Counted from the first letter of the stretch, positions 11,727 to 25,689 are shown. The stretch is 64,000 nucleotides of DNA from Dictyophora rubrovolvata (GCA_029959195.1 CP114123.1:1054001-1118000), one strand, 5' to 3'. A program made the numbers and translations. The notes: generated from the sequence alone by a model not told the origin.

Positions 11727-13386
11727 ATGGCGTCAACCAAGGCTCAAATTGCAAAGGACAAAGTTAGCTTATTGGACTGTGATCTGTACTGAACTTGTAC
11801 TGATTTATTCCACAAGGGAAACAACGCATTCAAAACTGGAAATTGGGCAGAAGCGATTGGCCACTATTCTGAGGCTGTCACCGCAGACCGCACAAACCCA
11901 ACATTCCCACTAAACCGTGCTGCTGCATATCTAAAACTATCCAAGTATGTGTATTTTTTCAAAGGTCTGACTCTACGTCCGCATCTTACTCTAAACTAGA
12001 TTCCAGGATGCTGACCGTGATTGCACAACCGTCTTATCCCTCGACCCGAAGAATGTCAAGGCGTTTTTCCGAAGAGCTCAGGCCAGGTCAGCTCTAGGTC
12101 GTTATTCCGAAGCTGAAAAGGGTAACGTGTCAATCATCATCATCATCATCATTGCTGGCGGTCCTTTGACTTTGACTTTCACAAGATCTGTCGCACGCGT
12201 TAAAACTAGAACCTGCCAATGACTCCATAAAATCAGAGTTATCATCTGTCCGAAATCAAAGCGCCGCACAGTCGGAGAGAGACAAGAAATTGAAATCCAA
12301 GGCATGTCTCTACTCTCAAGTTCGGTTTGTTCTCCTTTAAAACTCAGTTTTCACCAGCAAGCGGCGAGTCTACCACCATCATCACCCGTACCATCACCGA
12401 TAAAGCGTCGAGTAGTACGAAACGTGCCCATAGAAATCGTTGAATCAGACCAAGAACCAACATCGACGAATGGCAAAACCGGTTCCAACATAACACAGCC
12501 GATTTCACTTTCGCCTTCGCCTTCGTCTCAGCGTACCCCGCCTGATCATTTAACAAAAGTGCAATCACGAACTCTCTCATCGTCTCAAGAGACACCAGCC
12601 AGATCACTTTCGACATCTGGCTCTACGTCTATGTCTACGTCTACGTCCGCATCTGCATTCGCATCACCTTCAGCCTTACCGTCGTCTTCTCAGACACCAT
12701 CACCACCACTACCACCACCAACAACAACATCCCCAAACCCAACACCAAAACCAAAACCATCCTCACGCGTCGGAGCGGGTTTATTCCGTGCAAATGGATC
12801 ATTCACAATTCTTCGTTCCCCAGACTCGCCCTCTCCCTCGCCTACACCTCCAACCTCAACCTCGGCTTCAACCCCAATTTCAACACCCATTATTTCCTCT
12901 CAGGACATACCACAAACCCATTTCGCATTCGCTCGAAGATGGAACAACTTGACAACGTCGCAAGAGCGTCTAAGTCTAATCCAAGTACGTACGCTACCCA
13001 ACAGGACACGGAACATTGTTCAGACTTAAAAAACCCGTCAAACTATTTTAGCTTATCCCACCCGAATCATTACCTACTCTCTTCAAAAATAATTTAGCAC
13101 CCGAGCTGCTCATCTCGATTTTACAAACATTCCTAGACACAAGTTCCGCTTCGCGTACGTACATACTTTGTTTCCCTACACGGCGTTAATTGACATGTAT
13201 ATAACAGCCGATCACAACGCGCTAATCTTATCATACATGTCAAATATCCCCAACATTCCACGATTCGACACTGTCGTTTTGTTTTTCAGCCCGAAAGAAC
13301 GGGAGATTATCACGTCGCTTTGGGATAATATCGACCCGTATAAGACGAGCGAATGTCGTGTGTTATGGGGTGCAGGCAGTGCATAA
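11727..13386 (+). CDS. RPAP3-like TPR co-chaperone (R2TP/Hsp90 partner)
   Basis: Exon 1 is 11727-11762 (MASTKAQIAKDK). Exon 2 from 11817 gives a TPR repeat, GNNAFKTGNWAEAIGHYSEA, then NRAAAYLKL; the next exon continues with QDADRDCTTVLSLDPKNVKA and RRAQARSALGRYSEAEK. A long Ser/Pro/Thr-rich linker with KRRVVRNVPIEIVE follows. The C-terminal block (FAFARRWNNLTTSQERL, LIPPESLPTLFKNNLAPELL, then IPRFDTVVLFFSPKEREII) matches the RPAP3 C-terminal domain. RPAP3 (Tah1-related) links Hsp90 to the R2TP complex that assembles RNA polymerases, snoRNPs and PIKK kinases. The TPR residues are consistent with a dicarboxylate-clamp domain. Runs of CAT and ACC trinucleotides occur in intron and linker. It shares a promoter with DUG2. 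Exon edges past exon 2 are approximate. Confidence 0.86.
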
Positions 13387-13641
13387 TAGGAATGAGGAAA
13401 CACTGACAAATAATGGATTAAAAAGAAGATAGTATGTGAATTACCGTGCCAGTCTTGTGACAGCCTTATCACTTATCGTCCTTATCGTCGATATCCCTTG
13501 GTCTTATCTCGCTCCAATGTTAGTTACCTAATCGGCGATAAACCAGACTACACACATGTACATACACCAAAATGGAATTTTTGATTCGCTCGCTCTTCTT
13601 GGAAGACAACACTTTCCACCACAACGCAAAACTTGAAATAA

Positions 13642-15351
13642 ATGTCATCCAAACCACTACCACCACCACCACCACCACCTGTCGTCAAATTTCAAAACCA
13701 ATTATCATCATCCTCTTTGACAGATAACACTTCTTACACCCACTCGCACGATAATTCGGGTCCTCATATACATTCGCATGATCATGATGGGTTGGGAGAG
13801 CACGGTCATACTCACGAGCATCTAGAGCATGCAGGTGTGTAAAATATTCCCATGTACATCGAATTTGAATCCGTCGCTGACTTTCTCTCGTCTTTCTTCA
13901 CTCTTATTATTGTATCACTCTCATTACCCAACCTTGACTTGACTTGAATATCATACCACTGCACTGTAGGCAAATACGCCGAACGCGACTTACCCGACTA
14001 CTCCTCCCGCAATTTCACCGAAAGAGGATTTACAATCGGCATCGGAGGGTGAAATTAACCGAATGAATTTCCCCCACATCCAAGTTTATACTCACTGTAT
14101 TCATTAATAATAGACCCGTCGGATCTGGGAAAACCGCACTTACACTAGCATTATGCAAACGACTAAGAGACGAATACAACATCGGTTCGTCCGAAAAAAC
14201 AAAATTCATCTCTTTTATTCACTCCTAACACAACTTTGAAAAAAAAAAAAACAGCCGTTACAACGAACGACATATTCACGTAACACTTTCCCTTTCCCTC
14301 TCCATCTAACCTCCCCCCTCTCACTCTCACACTCGCACAGAAAAGAAGACGCCGAATTCCTAATCCGCAATGAAGCCCTCCCCGCCGAACGCATAACAGC
14401 CATCGAAACAGGCGGATGCCCACACGCAGCCATCCGCGAAGACATCAGCGCCAACATGGGTGCTCTCGAGCTGCTTCAAGCTAAATTCGACTGCCAGCTT
14501 TTGTTCGTCGAAAGCGGCGGGGATAATCTCGCTGCTAATTATTCGAGGGAGTTGGCTGATTATATTATTTATGTTATCGATGTTTCGGTAAGGGTTTTTG
14601 AGGTCATTACAGTTCAATCCTTTTTTTTTATGAGTCGTTTTTTTTTGGTTCGTTTTAGGGTGGTGATAAAATTCCGAGAAAAGGAGGACCGGGGATTTCT
14701 CAGTCGGATTTATTAGTTATAAATAAGGTATGTACCTATGTTCTGAACACATTATCCATATTCCGCGCCACTTCTTTTTGGCTATCATGTTACGGTTGCG
14801 ATCTCGGAGGGAGAAAGATGAATTTCACCTTAGTTGCTGCATGCTATCAGTTGCGAGTTGCGAGTTGCAGGTTTCATCTCAGTGACGAAGCTCTGGGCTT
14901 GGAGCATCACCACAGCTACACTATCTATTTATCTTTCGTTTTATCCGTCCTGATTTGCGAGAATGCCGCCCTCGCAAATGTTAATATCCGAAAATTCTTC
15001 TGCGGTTGCTTTATTACCTCATCTCATCTCTCACCTCACTCACCTCCTCATCTCACCTCCACTCGTGACACTCCCCATATACTCTCAATCCCCACCCTTA
15101 TCTTCACATTAAACATTCCCTATCGAGCAAAAAAACCTAATCATTCTAATTAGATCGACCTAGCGCCCTACGTCGGAGCATCACTCGAAGTAATGAACCG
15201 CGACTCCAAAAAAATGCGAGGAGACGGCCCGACAATTTTCACCAGCGTTAAAGAAGGAAAAGGCGTTGAAGACGTCGTTGAGCTCATTTTGGGTGCTTGG
15301 AAGGCTGCTGGGTCGCCTGGAATTGCGAAAACTTTGCCGACGAGTAACTAA
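13642..15351 (+). CDS. ureG: Urease accessory GTPase UreG
   Basis: UreG is the SIMIBI GTPase that, with UreD/UreF, loads nickel into urease in the cytosol. The spliced product starts with a polyproline run and a His-rich tail ([26 protein letters not shown]), typical of eukaryotic UreG and suited to metal binding. Then come [12 protein letters not shown] joined to [17 protein letters not shown] (P-loop), [60 protein letters not shown], and VINK joined to [11 protein letters not shown] (NKxD guanine specificity motif). All hallmark residues are present. Introns are short except the last, about 14728-15152, which is over 400 nt. The gene ends at TAA 15349-15351. Urease itself is not in the window. 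Confidence 0.93.
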
Positions 15352-18270
15352 ATACATACATAAGAGTTTATTATTGTGGGGCCGCGGCCGGTGTGTCCAT
15401 TTGTAGATTCGTTCAAATGTGTATATTTTGAAATTCGAAAAGAAGATGTATAGCATGTCATTAGAGTCACATGGACATGGACATGGTACGCAAACCTGTG
15501 CCTGGCTGCATTGGTCACCTAGTGCGACTAGACTCACTTGAGGATCTTGATACTTCGAAGGCAAAAACCTCAAGCAATCACGTGCATACATAGATTCAAT
15601 ATCTATATCAGACATTTTCTTCAGAATGTATATATATTCCACACCATACCCACACGGAATAAAAGTTCTCGCAGGTCAACGTTTAACTCTTACGGCACAT
15701 GTTGATTCCATCATTCGAATCTGATCTTCAATCATCTTAAACTTCTTTCCACAAGTTTTCAACATTTTCCCATCTCACCACCCTGAACTTTTGAATTGTG
15801 AGCCCTTACGGTGGCGTATTCCCTGATTGCATGACTCGGGGTAGGGTACAGCAATTGAAAAAAAAATTAAGTTTGATTTGGACGCTCGTGGTCGAACGCT
15901 GAGTATTCAACTCAGCTCACGGGTGACTGAACTTCTTGATGGTCGGATATAGGAATTGCGATCATCCCTCTGAACAGACACAGATAAAGATAAACAAAAT
16001 GGCACGTTCCAGTCTTGATATACATACAGAAATAAACTTGGCCAAAGTACCGATATATCTTCGGGAGATTCTTTTTATCATACATATTACATATCAAGAT
16101 CACTCAAAGGCTGGCAGCAGCTGTGTCAATACCAATCACGATGTTGAATGCTTTTCTAAATGCGTGAGAGTACTGGTAGAAACTTGAAATTCCGTCAGCC
16201 AAATAAATTGAAGATTCAGGCGATCTCTCAAATTTAATTGTTGACAATTTATAAGTATCCTCATAGCATTACATCCTGGGCCACATTGACATCAATCATC
16301 CATCTAGCCATGGCTCAACACACTGGCAGTAGTTGAGCCATGACTTTCCCAAAAAATACCCAAAAATACTAGATGAAAAACCAACGCCGCCATTAAATTA
16401 TAATCAATGAGCTGGGCATAAACCTCACTTACCATTGTTTCCTCTCCAAAAAAAGGCCCTGGGTACGCCATCAATCGTATTTCAAGTTATGTAACGCGCA
16501 CTGCCTGCCACCAAAAAATGCCCTGAGTGGGTCTGGCCGACTCCACGTCAAACTTGAAGGCGGTGTTTTGTGGCGTTGGCGTGGAGTTGCAGTTATATTT
16601 ATAATAGACAGAGATGCTAGAGCGCGCGTGTATGTATGCGTGTGTGTGTTGTGTGTGAAAAAGGAAAAGGAAAAGGAAAAGGGAAATTCCCGTGATTTTT
16701 AATTGGGAATGGAAAAAAAAACAAAACAATGCTGGCTAAAAAACCACGGTAAGGCCTCTTCAATATCCGACGGAGTAGTAGATTGTGGAAGTCCCGACCT
16801 TTAGACCCTTGGACCCTTTTTTGGCATTGACACTGCATTGAGAGCGTTTATGAAAGTCGGATGTACCTAGGAGCTGAAATCCTGGCTGGTTGAAGATATC
16901 AGGCGATCGTCACGGGCTTATTATGGTAAACTGGTTTGAGCGTGATCAATATTGAATCGCAATAGCCTCCCAAAGTTGTCTGTATCATCATTGGGTTGTA
17001 AAACGTCGTACATCTGTCAGGTTTTTTTAATATCGATGCTGTAACTGATTAATCAAATAAAAAGGGAGCGATATCTGCGGGCTTTCTTCTAGAGTATACT
17101 ACTACTACTCATCTCCATCTGGCAGACAGAGGCGTTGAATAAAATGTATACATAGTAAAGTGGCTTAAGATCTCAGAATTGGGAACTGAGGAAAATCGAA
17201 CCAAGGCACGTTCTGACGTCAAACTCTGACTTGACTTGAGAATGGGTAAAGAATCGATGAGCGTTGATGGGTTAGGCTGTTGTATCATGCCAACCGACTT
17301 TCAGACTTGGCTCAGCTTGTTGATCTAGGGAAGTAGGATTATCATCTCAAGGAAGATGCAAAATCAAGGGTAAAACGCCAATTGTGAACGTGTTTCTCTC
17401 TCTCTCTCTTGGTTTGCTTGATAATGATGTTTCATTCTGTGATATATTATGATATCTGATATCGATACCGCTTTTGGCACGCTGATTTTTTCTGCCATGG
17501 CTAAAGATAATTTGAATGGAAAGAACTTTGTCTACCCAGAGAATTGACGCGGTAAAATGAAATGATCGACTCCCTCTCCTGTGCAACCGCCTTTCGACTG
17601 TTTTTTAAAATTGAGAAGTTTGTTCGGCTTTCTCAAGGGCGGGTGGTTTTATTTATTATCTTATGTGATTATGCTTCTTGATTTGATGTGGAAGAACTCC
17701 AGTCGAGCTCGTCCAATCGGAGACACTCACTTAAGCCGCAAAACCACACGCACATCTATCCAAGAAATCTTTCGGCTGATAAGAAAGCAGTGAAAATTCC
17801 GTACAAAGATGATCTTCTCGTGAGGCAAAAAAGGGCTATTTTGCCCTTTGGGAAGGCACTCTTTAGCCGACTCGAGAATTGGTCCAACCACAAGGATCCA
17901 TAGCTGACTAATCCGCACTGGTTCCATCAACTGTCCGTCACCGTTCCCCCGTCTCCCTGCGTCTGCGTCTACAGCTCATCAAATAAATCAATTTCAGAAA
18001 TTTCACAATGGCATATATAAATAAATAAGAAAACGGGATCTCATGGCCAAGGCAATCTTCTCAAATTCCCAAGTTTACGCCCCTTCCTCTCTTCTTCTTC
18101 CTCCGACGTATATTCTACCATACCATTTCTTAATTCTTTATATTACCACTTTCAACCTGTGAGAATTCTCATATCTTCTCCTGTTTATATCTTGCTGACC
18201 ATGATGCGATTCTAGCTTCTTCGTATTACTTTGAGAGAGAAACTGGGCGCGGACTAAACAACCGTTGACG
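15352..18270. other. Gene-poor interval downstream of ureG
   Basis: About 2.9 kb without a frame I can defend. It contains simple repeats: a GAAAAG run near 16660-16685, a TG-rich stretch near 16625-16660 and a CT run near 17395-17410. Open frames up to about 150 codons (for example 15181-15642 minus) are antisense or random in composition. The last few hundred bases before 18271 are pyrimidine-rich (CTTCCTCTCTTCTTCTTCC type) and are probably the promoter of the next gene. Confidence 0.6.
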
Positions 18271-19701
18271 ATGAACCCATCTTTCAAATCCGTTTTGTCC
18301 GCTATCACAAGTTTGACACCACCGCCTTCCTCAGACTCGCCTTACTCTCGTGAGTAGACTCCCTTTCGTATTCGTATGGAGGAAAGGCCATTTCTAAATA
18401 TATCTTATCTATCAGTGTCAGCTCTGGTCGACTCTCCCCGCTCAGGAGAAAAGCACACCAATTTTTACCCGGCAGACTCATGCGAATACGATACCGACTC
18501 TCCAAGCTGTTATGACAGCGACAGTCTCCTCGATTTCACCACTTCAAGCTACTTAGAATCAATTGACACTCTCGATACGTCGGTTAGCTGGTATTGTCGG
18601 GGTGACGAGGACGAGGGCGACGTCGTGTACAGCAGGCACGGGGACGGAGACGAAGACAATGAGATTCATTTTGCACTGAGATCGGGGGAACGAACTCCGT
18701 TGAGCCCTAATGCCCTTGACTCTCCTGCTCCGTTGCTGGACTCCAAGGTGTTCATTCTCCGTCCCGTGAGGTTGCTCAATGACGATTTCGATTTTACGTG
18801 CGCTGGGTCTGAAGAAGCTTCGTCTCTCGGCGTTCGCGTTCGATATCAGCTTCATCATCCTCATCATCATCACCACCACCACCACCATCATATTCATCAC
18901 CCTCGCCGACATAACAATAAGAATAATTCTAATACTAATCATGCTCTTCGACCGCACCCACGCAAACCCGAGCATCAACAACCACAACATCCCACTATCC
19001 TCCCATCGGATTCGGATTCAAATTCAAATGTCATCTCACCACAGTCTAACCTTTCCAAACTCCAATCATCCATTATCGATTATTCGAAACGCCGGTGGAG
19101 TGCGCCCAGCGCTTCTAGTCCACATTCGAGCATGCTAACTCGAGCCACGACTATGACGGGCACCCTTCTTGACACGCCTTTATCTCTGTCCTACCCCGAA
19201 TCGAGTAGCATTTCCCAGGATCAGGACCAGGATCTCAGCATCACTGACAGCAACAACAGCAGTGATTCCCCAAATGTTAATAGCTCTCAACCACCACGTG
19301 AGAAGAATCGGCCATGCAGCAGCAAGTCAGGAGGAGGATTACAAATGTACACTATCACTGACGCCCAAAATCAAATTCTAACGTCGAAATTAAAGGCCCT
19401 TCAGATTTCATCTTTTATTGACCAACCAATGCAGAGGAAGACATCATCGTCGTCAATAAACGGCATGGACACCCCAACGCCGAGAACGTGGCCGAACCAC
19501 CGCCGCCGAAAGTCAGAGGCTTTTTATCGTCTGAGATCTGAATTACTAGGCGTTTCCAATATTGGTTTTGAAGATACCGATACAGTATCTAACTACCGCC
19601 AGGAGAACGTCGATGTTCCAACCAAGAAAAGGAGCCAAACTATGCAGTTGTTTTGTGCTTCCAATAAGTGGGGAAACCAGCCGCCGAACGGGTACATATA
19701 G
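18271..19701 (+). CDS. Uncharacterised Ser/Asp/His-rich protein
   Basis: Two exons, 18271-18349 and 18416-19701, give 454 residues in one frame with GT-AG ends. I do not recognise a domain. The N-terminus (MNPSFKSVLSAITSLTPPPS) leads into an acidic, Ser-rich region, then a run of about ten histidines within a longer His/Asn tract near residues 190-220, then low-complexity Ser/Gln/Asn sequence. A more ordered C-terminal part contains ITDAQNQILTSKLKALQIS and RTWPNHRRRKSEAFYRLRSE; the latter has a basic stretch that could be a nuclear signal. No signal peptide or membrane helix is seen. It is probably an intrinsically disordered regulatory protein, but that is inference. It stands alone, with long noncoding flanks on both sides and a pyrimidine-rich leader. 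Confidence 0.75.
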
Positions 19702-22700
19702 TCCCCGATCGCTCAGGACGTGTTTTTTTTGAACGCCTTTTCAAGACAAGAAGAAGTCTTGAAATTCGCTACGCCCTAATCTATTAACTATCGTTATTTA
19801 AAGTGCTGGGTATATTATAACGCCTTTTAAAATGCTTCGTTTTTTTTTTTCTATCCGCGTCCTCCCAATCTATATTTACACTCATGTTCCCAAAAAGCCG
19901 GGTATAGTTTGTACTAACTCGACGCGGCACTTGGTTTCTTTCTTCATTTATTTTAATCTTCATCATCTATCTCTTTATGCACACCTTTGTTTTCATCATC
20001 TCTATTTGTTTTGTTGTGTTTTATCATCCGTTTTCCCACATTCTCTCTCATCAATCACATTCCATTTTTCTCTGTCGCGACGTCTTAGATATCATCTCTT
20101 TCCCTCCTTCATATGCTAAAACCGTAAATAACTAACCCGCTTCCGATGAGATGGCCCTGTTTCCTTGTTCTTCTTGCAAGGAGGATGCCATCTGCGCTAT
20201 TGCTATATGTAGCTATGTATGGGGGTACATGTTGATCTTTTACCTTTGTTGTTGATGTACTTGTGTGTATATTTGTGTTTGAAATATAGTAGGCTGTATA
20301 TGGTGATAGTACATACATACGTAATTGAGATGATATGGGGATCTATTGACTGTGAGTAAGGCTGCATGAACGTCGGATCACGTAACAAAGCGTGAGATCG
20401 ACATACATAGGAGGGGCAGAATAATAATATACATATGTTGAACTTGGTAGATAGGATATTTTTGGTAATAACAATGAGCGTGTGCTATAAAGGAAGCACA
20501 ACAGAACTTAAACGTGACTGAGTTGCTACCAAGGTATAGAGGTCTGCACACGACGGCCGCGGCGTCGCGGCGATCTGAACGGTTCAAAATTCAACCAGAC
20601 CATCAAGGGTGCGTGCCTGTGTTCCTGGGCTTTGTTTTAGGGTATACGACTATGAAGTTCTGAGTCATGCGGAGTGTCGGGAGTACGCAGTCACAGTCGC
20701 AGAAAACGCAGTAGTACATACGAAAAGAAAGCTAGAACCGCATATAGCCTTCAAGTGGATTTAACTGCACAAGACATGTAGATATATTATGATGGACGGG
20801 CGCGCCTATCACCCCTCTATAGTTGAAATATATTTTCCCCAAAATTCTATCCACAGTCATAGAACCAAAAATGATAAAAGGGATAAGAGCACCGCAATTC
20901 AATCATGTTTAGCTTCGTTAATGATCGTCTCGAGATCAGAAACAAAAGCCGACAGAGTTATATGGATGCCGGTGCGGGCTGAGAAGTGGGAACTCTGGGG
21001 TGGCGGCCTTGACAGATTCAAACTCCGCTCTTGCTGCCGACTTGAACTCTAACTCCCTTTGACTTGAGTAAAGCACTGATCAATCACTCACAAGGTTTCG
21101 AATCGCTGTACAACTGTCTCCTATTACTCTGCTTCAGAGAGTTCGTTTCTTACTATCACCATACATCCGACCACGTCGATGTGGCAACATATGCCTCTAT
21201 TATTTTGTTTTTTTATGTTATCCCTTTACTTTTTCTGATAAAATGAATAAAATACGGCAGGATTCGAGAGCGTATTTTCCGCAAGGCAGTTTACCTACGC
21301 CGACAGGATGCCCTCTCAGGCAGTCTATATTGAGATGGGTTTCAATTTGGGAACGGATTAGCTTTACGAGATCCGACGTTCAGAAGAGCACCGGAGACGT
21401 AGTCGGGATGTGCCTTGCACTATATCCAGAGGTACACAGAGTCCTACAATTTCTGTCAAGGAATTGCAGCCTACTGAATGAGTGTTGCAATCTGGACGAA
21501 GTTCTCAGCCATATCTCTATCTCCAACGTCCCGTTCGATTGTTGTCCCTTGGATTCTCTTACCCCGGCCCCGGTCCCGGTGCAACCCAATTAAACTTTTG
21601 AATGCCCTAAGAAATACTCAGTACGTATTCATGCTGTGTGAACGCTCTGGTTTTTCATGTCCCTGCGTGCGATGCAGGTGTATAAGTCTATCATCATCCT
21701 TCTTTAATCTCAATTGTTCTGGTCTTTGAGTTCGTTGTCTTATTTTCTCATAATATCATCCCGCATAACTCGGTGTTCAATAATGCTGATTGAAAATGAG
21801 CATATATAGAGCTTCTTGTCAGGCAGCCGCACATCTCAATGACTTCACAGTCACTAACCATTATGCCCCCGGGCCTCCAATATCTGTCCGTATAAAATAT
21901 CTGCGCCATGACGGGATACTCCATCTCCTCTGCAGGTACTTTTTCCATGTTCAGAACCAAAAAAAAATGACATTTACGGTATCAGAGTGGGTCATGCTGC
22001 GTGCATTTAAATTCATTAGACAGTCGGGATCACTGTCAAGAGTCAAACCAGATTAACCGCTTCTAATATTCTAGATACCACCCAACCAAAGCGTCGTTTG
22101 ACATGATCACGATGCTTGAAAGGGAAATTTTCTCAAACAATTTCGTGTAGTACAATCTGGACAGTGAGTGCCACTGTGCCAGAAGTTACTAGTGACGTAA
22201 GGGAAATTGCACTTCAAAATGGAACATGCTAATCAAAATTGAAAAGACCACTAACTATTACTGTGAATAATCTGAAGTCTCGCCGCAAAAGTTTCTGACG
22301 AAGTGGTGTCTGATTTCCCCCATCCAAGATCTTTAAATTCTTCGCTAAGCCCCCCAAGCTGCTTGAAGTTTCCATTAATCTGTAAAGCATTTCTTCCCAT
22401 ACGACCCATATCTTTAAACCATTGTCTCTTCCTTCCAGCTCACCATTCTTTCGATGCATATTATGCCCCTTTCCTTGAGCCGTTGACACTTCCATTCCCA
22501 AGACAATGCAGCTTCTTTCCCCAAAACCGACCTCATTTGCAATGCCGGTGGGAGAGTTAGAAGTCTCCTTTTTGGACTCCTGGTGGCAACGAGGATGGAT
22601 TGGTCTCATAGGAATCCAGTGGTGATCCCATTGCGCCGCCTCGACCGTCAGGCACGACTCGGATTATGCTAAAAAGATGAAGAAGTAATATCAGACTAAT

Positions 22701-25689
22701 ACCCCGTGCGGAACGTCGCGTTTTGTTGGTACGTACATACATACATACCATTGACCAATGCTATTTCACTCTCTCTTGCTGAGTGCTTTGTAAGATATAA
22801 TAACTGCGCTTTTTGGTTCGAAATAAGCTGTCGTTAGAGGAAAATGTTGCTTTCCGTACATCACCTCAGCACGACCTTGGATGAACTGGTGGCCCAATGC
22901 TCCCTTAGCAACTTGCAATTAAAGGTTTCTGATGCCATATATTGAGAGGGCTAGAACTTCCAATAAGCATATACATCATTGCAAGGGGAACTCCGAGTCC
23001 TTCGGGTATAGGTCGGTCATAAAGACCAAAACATAGCAATATATTAATGGAGAAAAACAATGATCTGAATCGCGAGGGGCCTGTCATGCCTGGGGTATAG
23101 AACCTGGCCGAAAATCAAATCGCGCAACATCTCATACAAGTTGAAGACGTTCCGCTGTGCTTAACCGCGTTTTTTGAAGTAGTAGATTGTTTAGTTGACC
23201 TCACACGAGGTTTGTCCCTTGACTCCATCATGTCAACTAATTCCCGACGCCGATGGCTGACGTTTCTTAAGTCACGCGCATACTAAGTGCCAACTGAATG
23301 TGTAATGGGTGTAGATGTCTTGGATTAATTCATGTGAAGTGTCTAGTGGCAGCAGTCACCTTTGGAGTTATCATGAGTTACCAGCGTTCAGCGTTCAATA
23401 CTTGAACATTTGCTCCACGTAACAATCTTGGGATACACGAGTTGTTGACCCAGGGTATCTTGCATAAGAAGCTGATAACCCTACCGATAAAGAGGATATC
23501 CTAAATTCTTAGGTTTAACTGCCAAGCCAAAGACCTCGGAAACTGATCCCTGCCAGATCTCCATAATTTATGTAGGATAGTCGAGGATACTCTGGAGTAT
23601 CGAGTTTCTTAAAATCGCTAATAACAATTGAGAGCACTCCTGACAAATAAGAACAAGAACCTAACTTTATGCACTTCCGACATATTATATGTAATTATAT
23701 GTAAGGTCAGGGTTCTGTTGTAGGGTATGTATTACATAAAATAAACTTTACCTAGTTTTATTTTTAAAGCGGAGGTTTCGATTTCCCTGAACACTTCTAT
23801 TAGGCTAATGCACATTCAATTGGCTGTCAATAGTGATTAAATTTACCTTTCACGTGAAGGCAATTTCAGGTTTTCACTCAGTGTTTCTCATCATCATCGT
23901 ATGTATCTGAGCTCTCTTCTTTGATTCACGTTACAAACGAATAGGCTACCGTTTATATTTTCATGCACTATGCGACGCAGCGTTCTTGTCATTAGTTGGT
24001 ACTAAACCCTTGGTTACAAGGCTTCTGGGTAAATATTTGTCCTCAGCCTTTCCTAAAAAAAATTCGTTCTACTCACTGACAGCACTGACAAGTGATTTAG
24101 ACTATTCTGAGCCAAGCAAGAGCATAAGCCCGGCCTTTTGACAAACACGGATGTAGACGTAACAGTCAGCTCACAGGACTGATCTACATTCAACGACAGT
24201 GACACTTGACCAACCTTGGTTAAATTAAACATAATGAGCCAGAGCCCGATGAACGGGCCCAAGTTACCTTAGTATGTAGACATATCCAACGTCTCGACCT
24301 GACGTTCATGTCCGATTTTTTCCGGGGAAGCTATGTAATAATTTAGGCTGCAATAATTGAAGAAATCGCGATTTCAAAACACATGACCTTCCATTGATTC
24401 GGGTGGTCTAGGCTAAGCTTTTAGTATACACGTACAAATGTACATTTTAACAGGTGACTGACACTCTTGTGATTAGCCCCGATCAATGTGCTCCCGCGTA
24501 AGCGAGATACTTGATCTAGACTCTAGAGTTGCCTTCAGTGGACAAACCAACGGTCATTAAACTTTACTTGTAAGAAAGTGCGGAAAACCTTTCTTTTTCA
24601 AAAATTCCTAAGCCTTAAAGCGGGTTAAAGTGTTTCAAAATCGGGATACTTTTTGTTAATAGACTTAGCTAGATATTCCTATCAACGGGTACTCGTAACG
24701 TATCATGAATCAATCGTTATCTTCCTGTGAAGATTTTTGCCGTTCCGGAGTTATTTTTCTTGCTTCTTCAGGACGTAACAACTTCCTAGTTTCCAGGGAC
24801 TTGTGAAAAATTACGCCCGGGGAGAGTGGGATAACTACTACTTCGCACGTACACACACACTCTTAGAAGCACTGGAGTCCTGGAAAAGGGGAGATAAGGA
24901 GTATTGGAACTCGACCACAGAGATTTCGACTATCACATTGAATGAGCCTAAGATAAAAACAGGTCGTTGAGAATAATGATATAAGATCTAGACCCACCCG
25001 GCTTAGCTTCTTTCATATATATATATATATATAACGAAAGATCTGAGCAAGTAGTTAACAGGCGCTGCACTGCGCATTCCAAGCCGTAAACCTAGTTTTG
25101 GCTTGCACTCCGAGAAAAATAATTTGCAATCTTGATGGTCATGAAACAGGCCAGGATGATTGTTTATTTCCATCATTTTCGAGTGATTCGCAAACCATTT
25201 CGATTGTGTGTGATGGCCCACTGGCAGGGGACCGCCGAAGGACGAAGGCGTAGTGGGTTGGACTTGTTTCCATGCTAGTCTGGCACGCGTCAAACACGTT
25301 TCTGATATCGTACCATAGTAAAAATGAAATCAAAAATCGTTGATCACCTTGCCAGCAAGTAAACCCACAAGACCACCATAGGAGACGGGTCTAAAATAAT
25401 ATCAAAAGCACCCTGCTCCTAATGGACAAGGGTGTTGGAGTATGGTGAAAAAAAATCAGAATTTATGTGTTTAGCGTAATAGCCGGGACTCGAAAACGGG
25501 ACTAAGAAAGTGATTTATCAGCTGGGGCCCGATCTGGCGGCAATGAAACGTACCGCATTCAGTTGCGGATCGTGTGCCATCTCTATAGGCAAGCAACCGG
25601 CAGATCGGTTCAGTTAGTCTCCGAAAAAAAATCTCTTGAGATTCTAGGCGAGAAGTCCCCCGCACCTGCAACCGACGTGTTTACATAAA
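19702..25689. other. Six-kilobase interval without recognisable genes
   Basis: Nothing here can be assigned to a known family. The first about 600 bases are T-rich and probably hold the 3' UTR of the preceding gene. Open frames of 60-126 codons occur (21243-21593 plus; 22229-22609 minus, containing GRDNGLKIWVVWEEMLYRLM) but have no supporting splice structure or motif. Between about 23100 and 25000 the sequence is AT-rich with very short frames only. Short tandem repeats are present: CATA units near 22733-22748, ACAC near 24852 and an AT run near 25015-25032. No LTR pair or terminal inverted repeat was found by eye. Confidence 0.55.

Noticed and set aside
15181-15642. 153-codon minus frame over the ureG 3' end
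   Set aside because: It is antisense to the ureG last exon and its flank, with no features of its own.
22229-22609. Open frame that looked transposase-like
   Set aside because: No catalytic motif, terminal repeats or homologous neighbour seen; composition alone is not enough.
25480-25560. Minus-strand tRNA-like TTCGAGTCC
   Set aside because: The T-arm halves do not pair and no cloverleaf forms.
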